From the IMG/VR virus record IMGVR_UViG_3300043172_001345, positions 1-30,281 of that record: 30,281 bases of DNA, one strand, 5' to 3'. The DNA is from a virus. Positions 22,916 through 29,543 of this stretch are shown in pieces. Position 1 is the first letter of the stretch, and the number at the start of each line of letters is the position of its first letter. The translations under genes and the position numbers were made by a program. The notes below the pieces were generated by a model that saw nothing but the letters and a program-made list of their open reading frames with translations, searched no databases and was not told where the DNA came from.

Positions 22916-23292
22916 CGCATTTTCTCGGTATCCACCGCATATCTGGACAGCCATTGAAAAAGTTCTTTTTTCTTTAATTGGGTTAATTCTTTTCTCGTTT
23001 TCACATCGAAAACGATCCAATTTTGGGATGATTTTTTATCATTAGTCGGCAAAGCAGCAATACCACTCCCCGGTACCTGATAAATATCAATGCCATCCAG
23101 TTTCGTCCAGACCGGCACATTGTTTTGTAATGCATTAACATGTTTATTAAAAGCGCTATTGGGATCAGCATGAACTTTTAAATAAGCTTTGCCTTCGTGC
23201 TCAGAACGTTTTGCAAAACTTCTCAATGAACCGGGAGTATGCTGTGCACCTCCGGTAGGACGAGCCTCCAAAATTTCTCGATAAGTTTTCAT
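22912..23292 (-). CDS. Tagged internal-protein candidate, 126 residues
   Basis: Begins with the tag MKTYREILEA (I-L-E at 7-9) and overlaps both neighbours by four bases. The body contains LRSFAKRSEHEGKAYLKVHA and a central beta part LDGIDIYQVPGSGIAALPT, ending in a basic helix with LTQLKKKELFQWLSRYAV. No family recognised. It lies in the middle of the tagged series and is probably translated by reinitiation. Confidence 0.75.
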   Translation of the reverse strand: MKTYREILEARPTGGAQHTPGSLRSFAKRSEHEGKAYLKVHADPNSAFNKHVNALQNNVPVWTKLDGIDIYQVPGSGIAALPTNDKKSSQNWIVFDVKTRKELTQLKKKELFQWLSRYAVDTEKMR

Positions 23293-23591
23293 ATTTTACC
23301 CTGATCCATAAATTGCTTTGCAACCATGAGGCCATTTTTGGTTAAGGTTATGAAAACTTGATTCTGGTGTTCCCAATCATCAAATCCACCCAATCCCTTC
23401 GGCACCTTTTTTGAAGCCTTTATCAATTTCAGTGCTACCCCGGTTTGAACATGTTTAGCATATTCGGAATCGGTTTGCCAGGATTTTAAATCCAATTTGC
23501 CCTGAAAGCCTTTGAATAGCGTTCGCAATTGTAAATCCTGCATCCCGTTTATGGTAATCGATTTTTCTAAAATTTCCCTGTAAGTTTTCAT
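23289..23591 (-). CDS. Tagged internal-protein candidate, 100 residues
   Basis: Tag MKTYREILEK (I-L-E at 7-9). The body is helical with LQLRTLFKGFQGKLDLKSWQ and a C-terminal FITLTKNGLMVAKQF, which has the look of a winged-helix wing and last helix. That suggests DNA binding but is weak. It starts on the stop of the upstream ADP-ribosyltransferase-like gene (one-base overlap) and its own stop overlaps the next ATG. Confidence 0.7.
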   Translation of the reverse strand: MKTYREILEKSITINGMQDLQLRTLFKGFQGKLDLKSWQTDSEYAKHVQTGVALKLIKASKKVPKGLGGFDDWEHQNQVFITLTKNGLMVAKQFMDQGKI

Positions 23592-24004
23592 TATGCTATC
23601 TCTATGTTTGATATTTTTTTAGGGTTATAGATATAAACATATCCTTGGTCAGCAGCATCAATCCCGTTTTTGACCACATCGCGAGTAAACTGCTCTGGAG
23701 AACCAGCAAATGAACCAATTTCACTCGAAAGAGAATCCCATTGATCCCCTTTCCATACATTGCCGCGAAATTTGAATTTTAAAATAACAAGATTCGGTCG
23801 ATTACCGAAGAACTTTTTGACGGATGCTTTTGATTTAGTTGCACTTACTGCATAATCATTTACCCAATTCGGCTTGACATAAATCAGCTTAAATCCGCCA
23901 TCGAGTATTTTCTTGACGTTATCGGCATTCTTAACGCCATGATAGAGGGTCAAGGCCCGAACTTTTGTCTCGCCCTCATTTAACCATTGCTTGAAAGTTT
24001 GCAT
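23591..24004 (-). CDS. Tagged internal-protein candidate with ADP-ribosyltransferase-like fold (second)
   Basis: A 137-residue protein. Tag variant MQTFKQWLNE (cut after L-N-E). Then LTLYHGVKNADNVKKILDGG (H22), a pattern of toxin-type ADP-ribosyltransferase folds (Y-H-G ... I-L-x-x-G-F). VSATKSKA follows at 53-60 with the Ser/Thr strand, and NLVILKFKFRGNV. Candidate catalytic Glu residues are E95 and E104. It differs clearly from the other tagged ADP-ribosyltransferase-like protein. Packaging such an enzyme would parallel T4 Alt. Activity is not proven. Confidence 0.65.
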   Translation of the reverse strand: MQTFKQWLNEGETKVRALTLYHGVKNADNVKKILDGGFKLIYVKPNWVNDYAVSATKSKASVKKFFGNRPNLVILKFKFRGNVWKGDQWDSLSSEIGSFAGSPEQFTRDVVKNGIDAADQGYVYIYNPKKISNIEIA

Positions 24005-24019
24005 AAGATTTCACTGTTT

Positions 24020-24292
24020 TTAATCACCCATAAAACGTTGTTTATTACGGAGGGACATACCATTCAGAGATTTGCGTAATTCCTCATCGCTCAAATGGCT
24101 GAGGGATAAACCAAGTTTCCGGCACTGACTCAGCAAATCTTTTCTGTTCATTATATTGGTGCAATTGCGAAATTGTGAAATCATTGCGTTCTTGCTCGAG
24201 AATCTTGTTTGCATGGCCAATGGCGGACTGTACGCACCGACACCGGTTCCGGCCACTGTCATCTCATCGATAATTTGTCTGAAAGATTTCAT
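24020..24292 (-). CDS. Tagged internal-protein candidate, 90 residues
   Basis: Tag variant MKSFRQIIDE (I-D-E at 8-10). The next 25 residues are Gly/Ala/Pro-rich and flexible, followed by a helical basic part with NRKDLLSQCRKLGLSLSHLS and DEELRKSLNGMSLRNKQRF. The last part resembles a small helical DNA-binding or SAP-like motif, which is uncertain. It follows the B-tag gene by three bases. Confidence 0.7.
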   Translation of the reverse strand: MKSFRQIIDEMTVAGTGVGAYSPPLAMQTRFSSKNAMISQFRNCTNIMNRKDLLSQCRKLGLSLSHLSDEELRKSLNGMSLRNKQRFMGD

Positions 24293-24295
24293 TGC

Positions 24296-24526
24296 TTATT
24301 GCTCCGAGCCATCGATGGTAAATGTCCAGGTTCCACCCGGCATGGTTTTCTTCAGGGCCGCGACTGCCTTGGTATATCGCTGCCTCGCGATCTTTTCTTC
24401 CCTTTGCCCGGCCTGAATATAATCGGTATAGAAGGCCTGTCCTTCATTGTTCAATGCAAATTCCTGAACATTTTTGGACTCTCTGATTATTTTATCCATT
24501 TCTCCTCGAGTGCGTGTCGTCTTCAT
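24296..24526 (-). CDS. Small protein with second-type N-terminal tag, 76 residues
   Basis: Begins MKTTRTRGEMDKIIRES. The motif T-R-x-E-M-D-x-x-I-x-E-S is shared with 27903-28124 and 29916-30182 and ends in I-R-E, a potential prohead-protease site after residue 16. The rest is a basic helix (YIQAGQREEKIARQRYTKAV) with a short beta end (GTWTFTIDGSEQ). It lies among the first-type tagged genes, so both tag types share one operon. Its start overlaps the upstream stop. Confidence 0.7.
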   Translation of the reverse strand: MKTTRTRGEMDKIIRESKNVQEFALNNEGQAFYTDYIQAGQREEKIARQRYTKAVAALKKTMPGGTWTFTIDGSEQ

Positions 24527-24777
24527 TATAGAAATCTCCCTATTGACATTTTGTCAAACAGTTTAAGCATTTTCTTGGCAGCAGTAAGATCGGCACCAAA
24601 CTCCCCGGTCTCCCCATTTAATGAGTTCAACGACTCAACCATACCATTGATATGATCAGACACCCCATAATATCGATCTCTTACTTCATTGACCAATTTG
24701 TTATCGGCAGATCGAAGCATCGATTTGGTTACCTCGTCCTTGTTGCCTTCGATTATTAATTTTTTAAAAGTTTTCAT
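24526..24777 (-). CDS. Tagged internal-protein candidate, 83 residues
   Basis: Tag MKTFKKLIIE (I-I-E at 8-10, predicted cut before G11). The remaining 73 residues are helical (VTKSMLRSADNKLVNEVRDR and LTAAKKMLKLFDKM), with a Gly-rich turn (NGETGEFGADL). No family recognised. The stop overlaps the next start by one base. Confidence 0.75.
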   Translation of the reverse strand: MKTFKKLIIEGNKDEVTKSMLRSADNKLVNEVRDRYYGVSDHINGMVESLNSLNGETGEFGADLTAAKKMLKLFDKMSIGRFL

Positions 24778-24784
24778 GATTCCC

Positions 24785-25036
24785 CTATTTTAATTTTTTC
24801 TTAAAAAGTTTTCCGTTTTGTATAACGGTAAAAGAATCTGCATCGTTAAAATAATGTAAGTCCTGAATTTTATCATATGCAATACCGGATCTACCCTCGC
24901 GTTCTATATTGAGAATCTCCAGCGCCTCTTTGCGATTATCAAACGTAACCCGATCAGAATATTCCGAGCCGTCTTTTAGGACTTCTTTAAAATCCAGATA
25001 ATATTTTTCGTTGAAGGTTTCTCTAAAAGTTTTCAC
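24785..25036 (-). CDS. Tagged internal-protein candidate, 83 residues
   Basis: Tag MKTFRETFNE (F-N-E at 8-10). The rest is alpha/beta: DFKEVLKDGSEYSDRVTFDN, a helix REALEILNIEREG, and the end FTVIQNGKLFKKKLK. This resembles a compact strand-helix-strand domain with no assigned family. ATG overlaps the previous stop (ATGA-type, 4 bases). Confidence 0.75.
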   Translation of the reverse strand: MKTFRETFNEKYYLDFKEVLKDGSEYSDRVTFDNRKEALEILNIEREGRSGIAYDKIQDLHYFNDADSFTVIQNGKLFKKKLK

Positions 25037-25221
25037 TTTAATTTATCTCCAACTTTTCCACCAGGTGAATTCCATACAGTGAATCCTGTACCTTTTTGTT
25101 TTCTAAGGCGATGCATATCCTTTTTACTGCCTTTTACAATTATTACGTTATCAGATCCAGTTAAGGCATATCCGGTTGATTTCATATTCACCTCTATTAA
25201 AATATCGTTAAAAGTTTTCAT
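25033..25221 (-). CDS. Tagged internal-protein candidate, 62 residues
   Basis: Tag MKTFNDILIE (L-I-E at 8-10); predicted mature peptide of 52 residues, basic, with NVIIVKGSKKDMHRLRKQKG. It is the first gene downstream of the minus-strand promoter at 25233-25261; AAAGGA lies just before the ATG. The short leader means this gene begins almost at the predicted RNA 5' end. Confidence 0.7.
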   Translation of the reverse strand: MKTFNDILIEVNMKSTGYALTGSDNVIIVKGSKKDMHRLRKQKGTGFTVWNSPGGKVGDKLK

Positions 25222-25232
25222 GGTTTCCTTTA

Positions 25233-25261
25233 ACTATACCCTGGAGGATCCTGTTTGTCAA
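25233..25261 (-). promoter_or_regulatory. Sigma70 promoter P6 inside the cargo island
   Basis: On the minus strand, TTGACA (25261-25256), a 17-nt spacer, and TATAGT (25238-25233) match consensus at 11 of 12 positions. Transcription would start near 25226, about five bases before the ATG at 25221. Confidence 0.85.
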
Positions 25262-25269
25262 GGGATTTT

Positions 25270-25773
25270 TTACCATTTTCTGGCTTTTGATTTGCCAGAT
25301 GAATCCTTGGTCCGCAAAATCATATCTGAGCGAGAATCAGCCGCTGAGCGCCTCGTGCCGGTATCGGCAGTAAATTCCTTCCGCCATTTTTTAACAAAAA
25401 AGTCAACTGGGCCGTCTTTCCAACCTTCCTCATTTGCATCGATTTTCTTGATGGCCTCTTTTCTCAATTTAGCAAGATGCTTTTTATCCTTGACCTCTTT
25501 AAAATGGTCCGCGACTTTCGGAAATCTCTTTTTAAAATCTCCCTCGGAGCCGACTTGTGACTCCAGGATAATATCCCGAAATGTTTTCATGGGTGATACC
25601 TTTTCTTTTATCAGAATTTTATTGCCTTGCTTCTCCCAAGCAATCCCTGGTATTGAGTCAAGAAATTTTTTTGCTCCCGACCAAAACTCAACGACCAAAT
25701 TACCATGCTTTTTTAAACGCCGATAAAACCGCCTCTGCTGATAATCTATTTCATCATGAACAATTTGATTCAT
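25270..25773 (-). CDS. Tagged internal-protein candidate with possible upstream N-terminal extension
   Basis: The frame from 25773 encodes 167 residues, but the tag MKTFRDIILE begins at residue 62 (ATG 25590), where AAAAGG precedes. The short form would be 106 residues, cut after I-L-E, with basic helices (KHLAKLRKEAIKKID, VDFFVKKWRKEF). The first 61 residues (YQQRRFYRRLKKHGNLVVEF) look like real coding sequence, begin three bases after the upstream stop, and lack a clear ribosome site. Either a long form is made, or the upstream part is a separate small product with an internal restart. Confidence 0.65.
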   Translation of the reverse strand: MNQIVHDEIDYQQRRFYRRLKKHGNLVVEFWSGAKKFLDSIPGIAWEKQGNKILIKEKVSPMKTFRDIILESQVGSEGDFKKRFPKVADHFKEVKDKKHLAKLRKEAIKKIDANEEGWKDGPVDFFVKKWRKEFTADTGTRRSAADSRSDMILRTKDSSGKSKARKW

Positions 25774-26490
25774 TTAACCGCCCAGTGCTTTTAATCGTTT
25801 GAAGGCTTCCTCGGCCTCGTCATGGTGATTTTGATTTTCAAGCTCGGATGCCCAAATCTGAAGCTTTTCGATTTTAGTCATTTTCTTGGTCCGCAGATTA
25901 ATCTGTGCTGAAAATTTTGCCCGATCTCCTTTTGAACGATCCCAAAAATCATTGATCCTTTTCAGGGCCTTTTGGTTTTCTGCATCTCTGCGAGCAGATG
26001 TCATCTCTTCCAAACTCTCTTTAACCAGCTTCTCGGCCTTGGCCTTTGCCACTTTTACAGAAGGAAATTTGCCAGCATATTCACCATCAACGACCAGTTC
26101 AAATCGTTTGCCATCCTCATAAGGTGTTATGGAAATGTCATCCATAATATCCTCATGGGTACCAAGCAACGTGCCGGGAGTGACATTCCGCCGTCCAGGG
26201 TCACCCTCACTCCATTTTATTTTACCACCTTCTCTTATAATTTGAGCAAATAATTTTCCAGCAAAGGTTGATCCACCTTCATTCAATTTTTTCTGAGCTT
26301 TGATGAATAATTTGACGGCTATAATCCAATGATCATAAGCTTTATCCGCCTTATTAAACATAGCTACCAATGATTTTTTGGCTTCTGGGCTACCTTCATC
26401 AGCAATCATCTCAATATTTGCCATGAAATCATCTATTTTATCGACCATATTATCTAACTCTTTTTGCAATCCTTCTGATACTTTTGCCAT
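25774..26490 (-). CDS. Untagged helical protein in the cargo island, 238 residues
   Basis: No N-terminal tag. The first 90 residues are helical (EGLQKELDNMVDKIDDFMAN); an internal LFAQIIREGG at 80-89 resembles the cleavage part of the tag. A beta region with ISITPYEDGKRFELVVDGEY and PSVKVAKAKAEKLVKE follows, resembling an AP2-like or short strand-strand-helix motif. The C-terminal 80 residues are helical and basic. No family recognised. It could be a core or scaffold partner for the tagged proteins. Confidence 0.65.
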   Translation of the reverse strand: MAKVSEGLQKELDNMVDKIDDFMANIEMIADEGSPEAKKSLVAMFNKADKAYDHWIIAVKLFIKAQKKLNEGGSTFAGKLFAQIIREGGKIKWSEGDPGRRNVTPGTLLGTHEDIMDDISITPYEDGKRFELVVDGEYAGKFPSVKVAKAKAEKLVKESLEEMTSARRDAENQKALKRINDFWDRSKGDRAKFSAQINLRTKKMTKIEKLQIWASELENQNHHDEAEEAFKRLKALGG

Positions 26491-26502
26491 TTTTCGGTTC
26501 CT

Positions 26503-26808
26503 TTATCTGGTTAAACCATCCCATTTATCAATTGCATCATACATAAATCCAACCAATTCCTCTAATCTCGATTCATCGAGACTATCTATATAATCGTTGA
26601 CCTTTTTCGGACTCATTTTTATGCCATCCGAGCGGATATCCGCTAACACCTTTTTCTTATTTGAGTGTTTTTTGGGTAATTTATATATAAATTCATTGAT
26701 TAAATCTTTAAACCTGCTCTTGGAAATATCCAAAGTTAAATAATAATCATTGACAGAATATTGCCAATCTTCATCTTTTTCGTTTAAAATTTGAGCAAAA
26801 GTTTTCAT
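26503..26808 (-). CDS. Tagged internal-protein candidate, 101 residues
   Basis: Tag MKTFAQILNE (L-N-E at 8-10); the first tagged gene downstream of the gp13-like gene, overlapping its stop by four bases. The rest is acidic then basic: YSVNDYYLTLDISKSRFKDL and KKHSNKKKVLADIRSDG, ending VGFMYDAIDKWDGLTR. No family recognised. It opens the island in transcription order. Confidence 0.75.
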   Translation of the reverse strand: MKTFAQILNEKDEDWQYSVNDYYLTLDISKSRFKDLINEFIYKLPKKHSNKKKVLADIRSDGIKMSPKKVNDYIDSLDESRLEELVGFMYDAIDKWDGLTR

Positions 26809-27533
26809 GCAAATATTGGATCAGGTGGTTCAGTGTATTTTTCGTCTAATTCGGTTAATAGGGTTTCTTTATCGCTTTCACCCTTCTCGAGTATCCCGGC
26901 AAAATTGATTGTAACACCGCCCGGTAATTGCGCTCCATCATATTTACCTAAATTGACACCCCATTGAATCCGCGCCAGCGCGACACTGTATTTTTTCAGC
27001 CATAACGAGTCATGCACTAAGGCTGAGTCATTGGTATCGACTGCTGCTTGGATAATTTTTAGGATTCTGGTGCCGGTTCTTTTTGGAGGATCGGGAAAAA
27101 TTAACTTTTTGGTGACATCATTAAATTCAAATAAAATATGATTTTTAAATGTGTCCTCAATTAACGCCATTCTCTGTCGATAAACTTCAACCGACACGAT
27201 ATCGTAATAATCATGGGGCTCTGAAAGAGTAACTGGCCTGAGTAAAAGCAAGGGTTCATCATCTAACCAAATGGATGAGCCGATACCTTCGATATTAAGG
27301 CATTCTAAAACGCCTTGGATGGAATCTCCTAAAATATATTCTTTTATCCCGGCTTGCACCTCGACCTCGATAAACCCGATCTCACATGCATCATAGTGGC
27401 TTTCGATAAAAGTTTTCAGTGCTTCATCGATACAGTCATCCATTTGGGTGTCATCAATTTCAACATTGATGACCGGATGTCCGAGTTTGCGAAAAATATA
27501 CTGTTTTAGCTCAGGTATTTTTAAAGTGCCCAT
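26805..27533 (-). CDS. gp13: Neck protein (head completion), T4 gp13-like
   Basis: A 242-residue protein (T4 gp13 is 309). The N-terminus has KLGHPVINVEIDDTQMDDCI followed by DEALKTFIES, and the C-terminal part has LKKYSVALARIQWGVNLGKY and LPGGVTINFAGIL, ending TEPPDPIF, all family signatures. With gp14 it forms the neck collar. In T4 the two genes are neighbours; here they flank the tagged gene island. The ribosome site (AAGGTAAG) is rather far from the ATG. Confidence 0.88.
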   Translation of the reverse strand: MGTLKIPELKQYIFRKLGHPVINVEIDDTQMDDCIDEALKTFIESHYDACEIGFIEVEVQAGIKEYILGDSIQGVLECLNIEGIGSSIWLDDEPLLLLRPVTLSEPHDYYDIVSVEVYRQRMALIEDTFKNHILFEFNDVTKKLIFPDPPKRTGTRILKIIQAAVDTNDSALVHDSLWLKKYSVALARIQWGVNLGKYDGAQLPGGVTINFAGILEKGESDKETLLTELDEKYTEPPDPIFA

Positions 27534-27555
27534 TATTTCATTACCATTACTTACC

Positions 27556-27885
27556 TTACATTCCGGTGATCATATTGATAAATTCCAAAGAAGACATCCC
27601 GGCCTTTTTCAGGACTTTTCTGCCACCAACTTCCCGGCAAAGGTCTTGCAAATCGGAGTCGGTAACATCACCATCGGGAAAACTTTGGTTGAGTCGACTT
27701 TCCATCCATTTCAGTGCCGGTACCATTGCCTTCTCTTCCTTTTCGCCACGCTTGAAATCATCAGCCATCATTTCACATGACCGCTGAAGGTGAGTGGTAT
27801 CGAGCCCGGCAGCTTCGATAATCTCTTTGCACTTTTTACCATCAAGCACATCATCAATGCCCGGTACATCTTTCCAATAATCCAT
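27556..27885 (-). CDS. Hypothetical helical protein, 109 residues
   Basis: Starts MDYWKDVPGIDDVLDGKKCK at 27885 with AAAGGGAACC upstream. Helical throughout, with three Cys (C19, C37, C83 region) and an acidic middle (FPDGDVTDSDLQDLCREVGG). It carries neither tag type. It lies directly before the gp13-like gene. Family not recognised. Confidence 0.65.
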   Translation of the reverse strand: MDYWKDVPGIDDVLDGKKCKEIIEAAGLDTTHLQRSCEMMADDFKRGEKEEKAMVPALKWMESRLNQSFPDGDVTDSDLQDLCREVGGRKVLKKAGMSSLEFINMITGM

Positions 27886-27902
27886 TAGGTTCCCTTTATA
27901 AA

Positions 27903-28124
27903 TTAATCCTGTAAATCAAAAAGGATTTTTCTGGCTTTATCAACCACGGATTCTGCCTTTTTGATATCTTTATTTTTTGAAGAATAATTCGACAACATTG
28001 AACTGGACTTCGTGAGCTGTTGTCTAACAGTCCTAATTAATGTCTGGAGCGCCGCATCTTGTGTTTCATCTCGTGATTCTTCAATATAGCGATCCATCTC
28101 CAGTCGAGTTCGTCCCTGTTTCAT
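27903..28124 (-). CDS. Small protein with second-type N-terminal tag, 73 residues
   Basis: Begins MKQGRTRLEMDRYIEESRDE, sharing T-R-x-E-M-D-x-x-I-x-E-S with 24296-24526 at identical positions; predicted cut after I-E-E at residue 16. The remainder is a Ser/Lys/Gln-rich helix pair (LQTLIRTVRQQLTKSSSM, VVDKARKILFDLQD). Function unknown. It sits between the spanin candidate and the neck region. Confidence 0.7.
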   Translation of the reverse strand: MKQGRTRLEMDRYIEESRDETQDAALQTLIRTVRQQLTKSSSMLSNYSSKNKDIKKAESVVDKARKILFDLQD

Positions 28125-28133
28125 TTTTTGCTC

Positions 28134-28646
28134 CTAAAGCATTAGAAATATGAGACCTGCCGCCATCAAAATCTGGACGATTTTACTTTCGGCATTATCC
28201 CATTTGTGTTCGTATCGTTCCTGCCGATAAGCGTTCTCGGACATCGCATATAATTCAATATATTGCTTGATAATCTGCTCTCGGAGTGCGACCAATTCCT
28301 TCAACGCATTTATTTCAGATATATAAACATTTACCAGATCCTCATGACTCTGCAGTATTTCTTGCTGATCATTATATGCTGCGCTCAACGCCATAATTTT
28401 TTTGAACTCTGCCTTGGTGAATACAAGGTATTTTGCTGTCCCTGGATTCTCCGCCGTAATAGGCTTCATATTTGCATCGAGAGCTACATAGCTCGGCTTT
28501 CCTGGCTTCTTCAGCGCAGATAGGTCAAGCACATAGGGCTGTGTCTTTTCAAACTTTATTTCAGGTGGTACAAAAGGTTTATAAGGTGCCGGTGCACATG
28601 ATATGAGCAGTACCAGCGCCGCGATTAAAGTCAATATTTTTTTCAT
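28134..28646 (-). CDS. Unimolecular spanin candidate (lipoprotein with C-terminal membrane anchor)
   Basis: A 170-residue protein. MKKILTLIAALVLLISC is a lipoprotein signal with lipobox L-I-S-C and C17 as the lipidated residue. A Pro-rich linker follows, then a helical, coiled-coil-like middle (about 80-150, QQEILQSHEDLVNVYISEIN). The C-terminal residues 154-170 (SKIVQILMAAGLIFLML) form one membrane span. An outer-membrane lipid anchor plus a C-terminal inner-membrane anchor is the design of T1 gp11-type u-spanins, which fuse the membranes at lysis. Another envelope lipoprotein is possible. The ribosome site is weak and follows a hairpin. Confidence 0.7.
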   Translation of the reverse strand: MKKILTLIAALVLLISCAPAPYKPFVPPEIKFEKTQPYVLDLSALKKPGKPSYVALDANMKPITAENPGTAKYLVFTKAEFKKIMALSAAYNDQQEILQSHEDLVNVYISEINALKELVALREQIIKQYIELYAMSENAYRQERYEHKWDNAESKIVQILMAAGLIFLML

Positions 28647-28658
28647 ATTATTATTCTC

Positions 28659-28690
28659 AGTCTCAGAGGCAGAGGTGCGCTTCTGAGACT
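28659..28690 (-). other. Hairpin just upstream of the spanin gene
   Basis: AGTCTCAGA (28659-28667) and TCTGAGACT (28682-28690) are inverse complements, and three further inner pairs are possible. It lies between the stop of the 49-residue gene and the spanin start. There is no U-tract, so RNA processing or translational control is likelier than termination. Confidence 0.7.
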
Positions 28691-28839
28691 TATTCTAAAA
28701 ATGCTATTGTGTATCCATCGGTTGCATTACCCAATAAAAATAAAACGCCGGTCCCGGCCTCTCTCAATTCATTGAGTCTTATTTCCAACAAAGCCGCAGT
28801 TGCATATTCCTCGACTTGCCATACTGTAGATGTTGCCAT
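28690..28839 (-). CDS. Short paralogue of the SPRY protein N-terminus, 49 residues
   Basis: ATG at 28839 with AAAGGAG upstream and stop at 28692-28690. Its start, WQVEEYATAALLEIRLNELR, matches residues about 6-25 of the SPRY protein just upstream (YIVEEHADAATLETRLNELR). The remainder ends GNATDGYTIAFLE. It looks like the anchor module on its own, either a separate virion part or a truncated copy. Confidence 0.65.
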   Translation of the reverse strand: MATSTVWQVEEYATAALLEIRLNELREAGTGVLFLLGNATDGYTIAFLE

Positions 28840-28853
28840 TATTATTTACTCCT

Positions 28854-29543
28854 TTATGCTTGAAATGGTAAAAATCCTGTTGGAACAGTATATTTGAAAG
28901 TGGGCCCGAAACTCGCTGTGACCTGTGAAAGTGGTTCGCTCAATGAGACGGCAACAAATTTATAACCGGATAATCCCGTATAAGCTGGATTTGCACGAGT
29001 CACTGGATTGCCGGTATCGAACCATGTATCATTTAATCCCCACCAAATCTCACCGTTGTCCATGTCCAATGCCATCATTATTATGTCACCGGTAGAGGCA
29101 ACACTTCCATAAGCTGAACCAATTTCATTTGTATATTTCTCACCATCATAGGCATAAAAACCATAACTATCCGCCGTGTCCCCTGGATATCTTTCATATA
29201 CTTGGTGACCAAATCCAACAACGCCGAATGTCAGTGAATTAACAATGCTATTAACATATTTTAATTCACAATACCACTTTCCAGACTTTTTTGATATATT
29301 ACTAAAAGTCATAAAAGAGGTACCAGATAAGGAAGCCCGGCCAGTAACCGTAAGATGATTATTGGTTAAATCTAATTGATCGGAATGTTCACCAAAACCA
29401 AAATCATGACATTGTAAAAAGGCGACTGATAAATCATCCGTAATGAATTGAGGTCTACTTTTCAGAGATCGAAGTTCATTAAGCCGAGTTTCCAATGTCG
29501 CTGCATCAGCATGTTCTTCAACTATATATTCGAGACATGTCAT
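28854..29543 (-). CDS. SPRY (B30.2-like) domain virion protein
   Basis: A 229-residue protein. Residues 1-30 are a helical anchor shared with the 49-residue gene. Residues about 60-225 match a SPRY domain: KSGKWYCELKYVNS, FGVVGFGHQVY, SYGFYAYDGEKYTN, GDIIMMALDMDNGEIWWGLN and the closing ASFGPTFKYTVPTGFLPF. SPRY domains are protein-binding sandwiches found on some phage tail or head-decoration proteins. Recognition of host or virion partners is likely; the location in the virion is unknown. It overlaps no neighbour but is within the same operon. Confidence 0.8.
   Translation of the reverse strand: MTCLEYIVEEHADAATLETRLNELRSLKSRPQFITDDLSVAFLQCHDFGFGEHSDQLDLTNNHLTVTGRASLSGTSFMTFSNISKKSGKWYCELKYVNSIVNSLTFGVVGFGHQVYERYPGDTADSYGFYAYDGEKYTNEIGSAYGSVASTGDIIMMALDMDNGEIWWGLNDTWFDTGNPVTRANPAYTGLSGYKFVAVSLSEPLSQVTASFGPTFKYTVPTGFLPFQA

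Noticed and set aside
24526-24560. TTGACA-like and TATAAT-like boxes on the minus strand before the 76-residue gene
   Set aside because: Spacing is 21 nt, and the TATAAT overlaps the start codon and lies inside coding sequence.
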